Of a stretch of 55,124 nt of DNA, positions 21,229-25,693 are shown piece by piece. Source of the stretch: a virus; the IMG/VR virus record IMGVR_UViG_3300021138_000034, positions 1 to 55,124 of that record. One strand, given 5' to 3'. The position numbers and the translations under genes are program-made. Below the pieces are notes generated by a model that saw nothing but the letters and a program-made list of their open reading frames with translations, was not told the origin of the DNA and did no database searches. Every line of letters starts with the position of its first letter. Position 1 is the stretch's first letter.

Positions 21229-21430
21229 ATTCGACGTTAAGATGGTCATCGAATTCTCCGGTGAGCTCGAAGCTGATACAGCTGCCGAAGCTGAAGAAAA
21301 GGCCTGGACCTCCTGGGGTGACACGGCTGCTGCTGATATTACTTACGACGGTGTCTATTCAATTGAGGTAGACGAGATTGAAGAAGACGAAGAGGAAGAA
21401 GAGGACGATGAAGATTCAGACAAAAGCTAG
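21221..21430 (+). CDS. Small protein with poly-acidic tail (69 aa)
   Basis: MPRFDVKMVIEFSGELEADT then AAEAEEKAW..WG form a beta-alpha unit known in actinophage small proteins. The last 20 residues are almost all Glu/Asp. The DNA-mimic-like tail could bind basic proteins; that is inference. Confidence 0.65.
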   Translation: MPRFDVKMVIEFSGELEADTAAEAEEKAWTSWGDTAAADITYDGVYSIEVDEIEEDEEEEEDDEDSDKS

Positions 21431-21515
21431 ATGCGTCGAATGCTCCCGCGTTTTTGACCTCCTTGATGAGACAGATGCTGCAGAATGGGCATACGGTCAT
21501 GACTGTGAAAGCTAA
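21408..21515 (+). CDS. Small Cys-pair protein (35 aa)
   Basis: MKIQTKARCVECSRVFDLLD then ETDAAEWAYGHDCES, a conserved actinophage micro-protein pattern with C..C and a distal HDC. Overlaps the genes on both sides. Confidence 0.65.
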   Translation: MKIQTKARCVECSRVFDLLDETDAAEWAYGHDCES

Positions 21516-21678
21516 GACAGTGAGTGAGGCTCCCGGCAAGGGGGCCTCACGCCATGAGCACTATTGGATCTGTCAAGACATTCCCGGTTACTACAGCTGC
21601 AAATGCGGATTACAGAGATACTGGGATCGAAACAGGAGGCAGTACGTACTGTTCCTTGAAGACAATAGCGCCTCGTAA
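21499..21678 (+). CDS. Zinc-ribbon-like small protein (59 aa)
   Basis: HEHYWICQDIPGYYSCKCGL followed by QRYWDRNRRQYVLF. Three Cys and His residues may bind one metal. ATG 21499 overlaps the previous gene by 17 bases; GTG 21520 is an alternative. The end of the gene forms the left arm of the terminator. Confidence 0.6.
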   Translation: MTVKAKTVSEAPGKGASRHEHYWICQDIPGYYSCKCGLQRYWDRNRRQYVLFLEDNSAS

Positions 21679-21695
21679 GGGGCGCTATTTTTTTA
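21664..21695 (+). terminator. Intrinsic terminator overlapping a stop codon
   Basis: AATAGCGCC / GGCGCTATT nine-bp stem, 8-nt loop, followed by seven T; the left arm lies inside the last codons of the gene. Confidence 0.92.
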
Positions 21696-21721
21696 TTGGA
21701 GTTTGCCTACACCCACCAAAA

Positions 21722-21821
21722 GTTTGTGTTGAAGCCCTCCCACCCAGCTTCTTATGGAATATATATAAGAGAGACGATATCGAACACGTGTTCGCCGAAC
21801 GTTTGTTCGAGAGACACGCCG
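21722..21821 (+). promoter_or_regulatory. Early regulatory cassette, copy 7, SOS variant
   Basis: GTTTGTGTTG at 21722 and hairpin GAAGC-[CCTCCCACCCA]-GCTTC at 21731-21751 are kept, but the GTTATAAA operator is replaced by two SOS-type boxes: CGAAC-ACGT-GTTCG at 21781-21794 and CGAAC-GTTT-GTTCG at 21796-21809. The CGGCGTGTCG element appears inverted with one mismatch at 21812-21821. Confidence 0.75.
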
Positions 21822-21887
21822 GTGGCCCGGGTAGTTGACTCTGCAGCTGCCGGTGGTAAGTTACTTCTTGGCGGGACGGCCGCCACG

Positions 21888-21903
21888 TCGAACGTTTGTT
21901 CGA
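21888..21903. promoter_or_regulatory. Third SOS-type box, next to the start codon
   Basis: TCGAACGTTTGTTCGA, exact match to TCGAAC-N4-GTTCGA, 19 bases before ATG 21923. A repressor bound here could also block elongation. Confidence 0.75.
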
Positions 21904-21922
21904 TGAGAGAGAAAGAGAAACA

Positions 21923-22456
21923 ATGACTACACAATTGAGAGAGATGAGAGAGATAGAGGTAGGCAATAGCTGCAGCTGCACCTACTGCCCTAACTGTTCT
22001 CTAGGTTCATCCGGCAATGAAGTATGCGATGAATGCCAACAACCGGTTCAGTACTCCAATGAATGCTTCGACTGCCAACCGTTTGACTGGGCCGAGGAAG
22101 AATTCGATGCTTGGGTCGATCGAGTCGGAGCTAAGCGCCTGCGTATTGATGGCCGTGCCATGGGTTGGCAGCGCCGATCCGGATACGCATACTGCGATCC
22201 AACCTGGAAGAGTTTCCTGGACCGGGTTACCTTCAATGGTGACTGGACCCTTAAGCTCAAGTTCGATGGCGATAGCTTCACCTTCAACCGGTATGGCCAC
22301 GATGAGCCCACTGGAGCTCACTTCGAAGTCTCTGTACACTTCTTCCTCCGGGACACTATGACCTTGGATCAAGCTGTCGAACACGAGATAGTCGACGAGT
22401 ATGGATGCCATATCAGCTGTGGCGAGTACTTCTATGATTGCGAGTGCAGCTCATGA
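21923..22456 (+). CDS. Cysteine-rich hypothetical protein under SOS-type boxes (177 aa)
   Basis: The N-terminus has repeated Cys pairs (SCSCTYCPNC, VCDECQQPV, CFDCQPFDW: a double zinc ribbon). The middle has a beta-rich domain (DWTLKLKFDGDSFTFNRYG) and the end has CHISCGEYFYDCECSS. No known family. GAGAGAAAGAGA precedes the ATG. Three upstream LexA-type boxes imply induction by host DNA damage; the function may relate to that. Confidence 0.7.
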   Translation: MTTQLREMREIEVGNSCSCTYCPNCSLGSSGNEVCDECQQPVQYSNECFDCQPFDWAEEEFDAWVDRVGAKRLRIDGRAMGWQRRSGYAYCDPTWKSFLDRVTFNGDWTLKLKFDGDSFTFNRYGHDEPTGAHFEVSVHFFLRDTMTLDQAVEHEIVDEYGCHISCGEYFYDCECSS

Positions 22457-22575
22457 GCGCTGGAGAGGCCTTACTCAGAGATCCCATCAATACCCGGCTT
22501 GAATGTAAGCTTTGCGGGCGCCTAGTAACCGGCGCTCGGGAAGCTATCGAGCATGAAGAGACTCATACTGCTTGA
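22453..22575 (+). CDS. C2H2-like zinc-finger micro-protein (40 aa)
   Basis: RLECKLCGRLVTGAREAIEH then EETHTA: C-x2-C...H-x3-H zinc finger. ATGA overlap with the previous gene. Confidence 0.65.
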   Translation: MSAGEALLRDPINTRLECKLCGRLVTGAREAIEHEETHTA

Positions 22576-22604
22576 CAAGCATCCTGATTAGTATTAATGT
22601 CTGT

Positions 22605-22642
22605 ACCGCTGGAGCGTCTTAACCTTTCTCAGCTCCAGCGGT
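22605..22642 (+). terminator. Long stem-loop after zinc-finger gene
   Basis: ACCGCTGGAGC / GCTCCAGCGGT perfect 11-bp stem with a 16-nt loop. It has no T-run, so it may be a structural RNA or a factor-dependent terminator. A second nested hairpin (GAGGC-A-GTAA...TTAC-C-GCCTC) follows at once. Confidence 0.6.
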
Positions 22643-22707
22643 CAGAGGCAGTAACCGTCATTACCGCCTCCGGTCTGGCAGCGAGACACCTTGCTCGCTG
22701 CAAGATT

Positions 22708-22783
22708 GTTTGTGTTGACCCTCCCACCCCTTATCCCTTCGGGATAGGGTGATGGAGAGAGAGAAAGTCAAGGCGACACGCCG
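22708..22783 (+). promoter_or_regulatory. Regulatory cassette, copy 8 (divergent form)
   Basis: GCAGCGAG/CTCGCTGC hairpin, then GTTTGTGTTG at 22708 and CCCTCCCACCCC, but the usual stem is replaced by a separate 9-bp hairpin CCTTATCCC-TTC-GGGATAGGG at 22729-22749. GGAGAGAGAGA follows. The CGGCGTGTCG element is exact but on the minus strand (22774-22783). Confidence 0.65.
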
Positions 22784-23009
22784 GAAGAGGAGGCAGCAGG
22801 TTCACGATCACTAAGTGATAGCAGTCACAGAGTGACTGGCAGGCTCTAAGAGCCAGTCAGTTAGGCTACTGCTCAGATAGTGAGACGGTGAGTCGGCTGT
22901 ACCCCCAGATTTACAGGACCTCCGGTCCAACTCCTATCTGATAACTCCGTGGAGAGAGATAGGAGAGAGAGAGACACTCTCAGCTATCCTCCTGGAATTG
23001 TCGACATTT
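22784..23009. other. Gene-free region rich in short inverted repeats
   Basis: No credible gene in 22576-23140. Short palindromes include ATCACT-A-AGTGAT (22807-22819), AGTCAC-AGA-GTGACT (22823-22837), GGCTCT-A-AGAGCC (22842-22854) and GGACC-TCC-GGTCC. GGAGAGAGATAGGAGAGAGA occurs just before 22975. TTGTCGACATTT at 22998-23009 repeats the sequence at 16038-16049 upstream of ArdC. Possible ncRNA, replication origin or partition site. Confidence 0.5.
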
Positions 23010-23025
23010 TGTTCCACGTGAAACA
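23010..23025. promoter_or_regulatory. parS-like site
   Basis: TGTTCCACGTGAAACA matches the B. subtilis-type parS consensus TGTTNCACGTGAAACA at every fixed position. It directly abuts the operator at 23026. No ParA or ParB gene is recognised in the window, so host ParB is the likely reader. Confidence 0.7.
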
Positions 23026-23064
23026 TTTATAACGAAATTGTTATCAAACCCCACCGGCGTGTCG
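23026..23064 (+). promoter_or_regulatory. Operator/-10 and CGGCGTGTCG of the 23141 unit
   Basis: TTTATAAC-GAAATT-GTTATCAA at 23026-23047, 7-nt gap, CGGCGTGTCG at 23055-23064, then a 76-nt leader ending in GAGAAAGG before ATG 23141. The upstream half of this cassette (copy 8) lies 280-350 bases away. Confidence 0.78.
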
Positions 23065-23140
23065 TGAATAAATGTCGGTGCCTACTGGTTAAATGCTCTC
23101 ATGGCAACTAGGCCATAACACAGACGAGAAAGGTCTGGCG

Positions 23141-23467
23141 ATGAGCACAATTAACTATCACAAGGAAAAGTCCGAAGCTGCTGAAGCTAAGGTGAATGCT
23201 GCATGGATCAAGCTCCAAGAGTACTTCCGGGACAAGGGTGGCCTCACTGAGGAGCTAATCAAGATTTGGGTGGAAGGCACCATGGAGTCCCAGTGGCAGG
23301 GATGGCATGACTATGGCCTGATTCAGGCTAAGGAGTCTGCTGGCTGGTCCCGTCGTGACTGCCTAATCTGTGACGAGACTACTGAGCATGACTCTAATAA
23401 CCTATGCACTGTATGTCATTCATGCTCAAATTGTAAGGCGCCGGTTGGTAAGGGGGCATCGGCATGA
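23141..23467 (+). CDS. Zinc-ribbon hypothetical protein (108 aa)
   Basis: Helical N-terminus (KSEAAEAKVNAAWIKLQEYF) and a C-terminal ribbon CLICDETTEHDSNNLCTVCH plus CSNC. ATG 23141 follows CGAGAAAGG; the frame extends upstream to 23093 but without a ribosome site. First of a chain of eleven small genes. Confidence 0.68.
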   Translation: MSTINYHKEKSEAAEAKVNAAWIKLQEYFRDKGGLTEELIKIWVEGTMESQWQGWHDYGLIQAKESAGWSRRDCLICDETTEHDSNNLCTVCHSCSNCKAPVGKGASA

Positions 23468-23658
23468 GCGTCTCACTCTATATACGGTCATGGAACCAAC
23501 AGAGCCATCTACACGCCACCGGTTGTGGGTGCAAGATTACTGACCGCTATGAGCATGTACAGGATTTCCCTACCTATGACGATTCCGTCAAGGTTTGGGA
23601 GGTAAATAACGAGCTAGGAACTATCCATCACGTATGCCTAGAGGAGGCAAAGCGATGA
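23464..23658 (+). CDS. Hypothetical protein (64 aa)
   Basis: MSVSLYIRSWNQQSHLHATG then CGCKITDRYEHVQDFPTYDD. Contains CGC, H and a C near the end, a possible metal site. ATGA overlap at both ends. Confidence 0.62.
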   Translation: MSVSLYIRSWNQQSHLHATGCGCKITDRYEHVQDFPTYDDSVKVWEVNNELGTIHHVCLEEAKR

Positions 23659-23840
23659 ACGAAGAGGAGATTATCTTGGATTGGGAATATGACTATGAAG
23701 GCACCGGGATTCCGGCACCTGAAGACCGTGTTGGATTCGACTGGCATGTGAAGGTCCCTGAAGAGAATGTAGGTAATGATTGGGGACCGATCATGGCAGG
23801 AGTAGTAAAGCGCCGTTCGGCTGAGGGAGGCTCCAAGTGA
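23655..23840 (+). CDS. Acidic hypothetical protein (61 aa)
   Basis: MNEEEIILDWEYDYEGTGIP, ending KRRSAEGGSK. ATG 23655 overlaps the preceding stop; an in-frame ATG at 23634 has no ribosome site. No motif. Confidence 0.6.
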   Translation: MNEEEIILDWEYDYEGTGIPAPEDRVGFDWHVKVPEENVGNDWGPIMAGVVKRRSAEGGSK

Positions 23841-23968
23841 AAGACCCTGAGTGGATGAGTGGCGACACGCCGTACTTCTGTGATGATTGCGGAATGCGCC
23901 ATGATGAAGAAGAATGTGCACCGGAAGAGGACCCTGACCGTCTACATGACGAGATGATGGAGGAATGA
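23837..23968 (+). CDS. CxxC micro-protein (43 aa)
   Basis: GTG start overlapping the previous stop (GTGA). YFCDDCGMRHDEEECAPEED gives C-x2-C...H...C. The codons GGC-GAC-ACG-CCG contain an exact minus-strand copy of CGGCGTGTCG (23863-23872). Confidence 0.58.
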   Translation: MKDPEWMSGDTPYFCDDCGMRHDEEECAPEEDPDRLHDEMMEE

Positions 23969-24195
23969 TGAAACTGAGTACCAAAGCAGGAGATATATAT
24001 GCTGAGTACGGCACCGATGATGAGGGACAGCCGTATGTCACTCTTTCGCTGGTGCCTGCCGGTCAAGAGAAGTATCGAGTCGACATGGACCTATTCGAGA
24101 AACAAGAGCTCGACGAGTTGATCCTGATTCTTCAAGATATCTCTGACCGAGTGCGTAAACAGCAGAATGCGTTGAAGGCGATTCCAAATGAGTGA
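23968..24195 (+). CDS. Hypothetical protein (75 aa)
   Basis: MKLSTKAGDIYAEYGTDDEG: beta-rich N-terminus, helical C-terminus (LDELILILQDISDRVRKQQN). ATG 23968 (TGATG, GGAGG four bases upstream) is preferred to ATG 23965. Confidence 0.62.
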   Translation: MKLSTKAGDIYAEYGTDDEGQPYVTLSLVPAGQEKYRVDMDLFEKQELDELILILQDISDRVRKQQNALKAIPNE

Positions 24196-24394
24196 CTCAC
24201 GTCGACTATCCCCTAATCGCGACCTTCGCAACCTTATAGAGTTGGCGCAAGCTCAAGGCTGGGTTGTTGAGCGCCGTAACAACAACCATCTCAAATGGAC
24301 TTCGCCTACCGGTTATGTAGTTTGGTCTGCATCCACGCCTAGCGACCGCAGAGCTCTACGCAACATTGCAAGGTATCTCAAGATAAAGGTGTAA
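24188..24394 (+). CDS. HicA-like mRNA interferase-fold protein (68 aa)
   Basis: LRNLIELAQAQGWVVERRNN then NHLKWTSPTGYVV..STPSD..A..N..RYLKI follows the HicA layout: helix, GW, strands with the catalytic-type His, then STP-D and a final helix. HicA cleaves mRNA and is normally blocked by HicB. No HicB partner is apparent beside it. Overlaps the previous gene by 8 bases. Confidence 0.65.
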   Translation: MSDSRRLSPNRDLRNLIELAQAQGWVVERRNNNHLKWTSPTGYVVWSASTPSDRRALRNIARYLKIKV

Positions 24395-24447
24395 TACCCA
24401 TATGGGCGCGTAATGCTAAGATTGCATCCCCTACCAAAGGAGAAGAA

Positions 24448-24723
24448 ATGGAAGTCGCATTTAATCCTGAAATCCAGGACGATAACAAAGTTCGCAAGTG
24501 GCAAGTTGTGATCCACAAAGAAGATGGCAAAGGCACCGCATATGAAGCTGTCTACATGGTTCACTCCGAGTCCGGCGTTCTAACCGCTCTAGGCTGTCGT
24601 GCATTTACTTCTGTGATTCCAGCAAAGCGCTGGTTGTCATCCGTGATTGGTCACGATGTCAAGTACACAGCAAGTGCTGACCGCAAGAAGCTAATGGGGA
24701 TGACTGAGACCAAGGAAGCATAA
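24448..24723 (+). CDS. Hypothetical protein (91 aa)
   Basis: MEVAFNPEIQDDNKVRKWQV with a mixed alpha/beta pattern (YEAVYMVHSESGVLTALGCR). Strong AAAGGAG before ATG 24448. It follows a 53-base gap that may hold a promoter but lacks the cassette. Confidence 0.6.
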   Translation: MEVAFNPEIQDDNKVRKWQVVIHKEDGKGTAYEAVYMVHSESGVLTALGCRAFTSVIPAKRWLSSVIGHDVKYTASADRKKLMGMTETKEA

Positions 24724-24848
24724 TGGGATTCACAGACCCTATCGTTCCCTCACCTAATTGGGAGCCAACAGATAATCGTCCGGGGCGCTCGCCTTATGAG
24801 GATGAAGAAGATGAAGAGTTCATCGAAACGGAAGAAGAGGAGGAATAA
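24723..24848 (+). CDS. Acidic micro-protein (41 aa)
   Basis: MGFTDPIVPSPNWEPTDNRP followed by a nearly pure Glu/Asp tail. TAATG-coupled to the previous gene. Confidence 0.58.
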   Translation: MGFTDPIVPSPNWEPTDNRPGRSPYEDEEDEEFIETEEEEE

Positions 24849-24850
24849 TA

Positions 24851-25033
24851 ATGGGCCAAGACATTGACCAGCCCGACCAACATATCTACGAACAAGATGG
24901 TGTTTACTATCTAGTTGATATTTGGCCTAACGGTGCAGTGCAGCTCAAGATCAAAGAAGGCGGACTGCAAGGCATATGGACAGCTGCATTGCAGGAGCTA
25001 ACTACAGAGCAGTATTACGCAGGTCTCAAGTGA
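24851..25033 (+). CDS. Hypothetical protein (60 aa)
   Basis: MGQDIDQPDQHIYEQDGVYY with strands and a C-terminal helix (WTAALQELTTEQYYAGLK). GAGGAGG upstream. Overlaps the next start (GTGA). Confidence 0.6.
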   Translation: MGQDIDQPDQHIYEQDGVYYLVDIWPNGAVQLKIKEGGLQGIWTAALQELTTEQYYAGLK

Positions 25034-25245
25034 GCGAAGCAGATTACGACGCATACGCTAACAACGATGACTTTACTATTGTGCAGTCTCCTATGGACTA
25101 TAAGAAAATGCACATTGAAACCTTGGACCGACTGGTTGACCTTGCCGTTGCTCAGTACTCGAAGGACATTGAACTACTAAACCTAATCCGTACAGCTCGT
25201 GACTACGCCCTTTATCTTGAAGATAACCGGCGCATGATCGTATAA
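25030..25245 (+). CDS. Helical hypothetical protein (71 aa)
   Basis: GTG 25030 overlapping the previous stop. Predominantly helical: LDRLVDLAVAQYSKDIELLN...DYALYLEDN. No known family. Confidence 0.58.
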   Translation: MSEADYDAYANNDDFTIVQSPMDYKKMHIETLDRLVDLAVAQYSKDIELLNLIRTARDYALYLEDNRRMIV

Positions 25246-25256
25246 GAAAGGAAATC

Positions 25257-25496
25257 ATGTCAGATCAAAACATTGAGGATGCAAACGTAGTCTCAGCACC
25301 TGAAGTCAAGCACACCACCATGGTGTACATGATTGATGGCAAGAGCTTCGAAACTAGCATTCCTGCTCAAAGCTTGGTACAACACATTGCGTATAACAAC
25401 CCACGTGTTGTATCGCTCAACCGCCCAACCGGTGGCGATGTTCATCTTGTAGCTGAAAACATTAACTACATTGAGGATGTCATCGAAGAGCAGTAA
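25257..25496 (+). CDS. Hypothetical protein (79 aa)
   Basis: MSDQNIEDANVVSAPEVKHT, a beta-rich small protein (VYMIDGKSFETSIPA, GGDVHLVAENINYIEDV). AAGAAAGGA precedes the ATG. Last rightward gene before the convergent terminator. Confidence 0.62.
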   Translation: MSDQNIEDANVVSAPEVKHTTMVYMIDGKSFETSIPAQSLVQHIAYNNPRVVSLNRPTGGDVHLVAENINYIEDVIEEQ

Positions 25497-25518
25497 CTGT
25501 CCTTGGTAGGGCAAGAAA

Positions 25519-25557
25519 AATCCCCCCAGCTGTTTTGGTTGTTCAGCTGGGGGGATT
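25519..25557. terminator. Bidirectional terminator between convergent units
   Basis: AATCCCCCCAGCTG / CAGCTGGGGGGATT, a perfect 14-bp stem with an 11-nt loop, with A-run on the left and CTTTCT on the right. It serves the rightward early unit and the leftward reductase unit. Confidence 0.93.
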
Positions 25558-25561
25558 CTTT

Positions 25562-25693
25562 CTATCCTAGAGTCGTGTTATCACTTACTGTAGGTAAGTC
25601 ATCGTGACCTAGATCCCTGCAGGTGTAGCAGGTATAGAGCGTAGATTCTGATTCCAACATTTCAAAATCATTAAAGCAAGTCAAACATTTCAT
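25562..25693 (-). CDS. Zinc-ribbon micro-protein after RNR (43 aa)
   Basis: MKCLTCFNDFEMLESESTLY then TCYTCRDLG: two CxxC pairs. ATGA overlap with the reductase stop. Confidence 0.65.
   Translation of the reverse strand: MKCLTCFNDFEMLESESTLYTCYTCRDLGHDDLPTVSDNTTLG

Noticed and set aside
17116-22717. Repeated GTTTGTGTTG/C-rich units as a CRISPR array
   Set aside because: The units are 0.5-1.2 kb apart with genes between them, are not direct repeats with uniform spacers, and no cas gene is present (the Cas4-like protein is a phage recombination nuclease).
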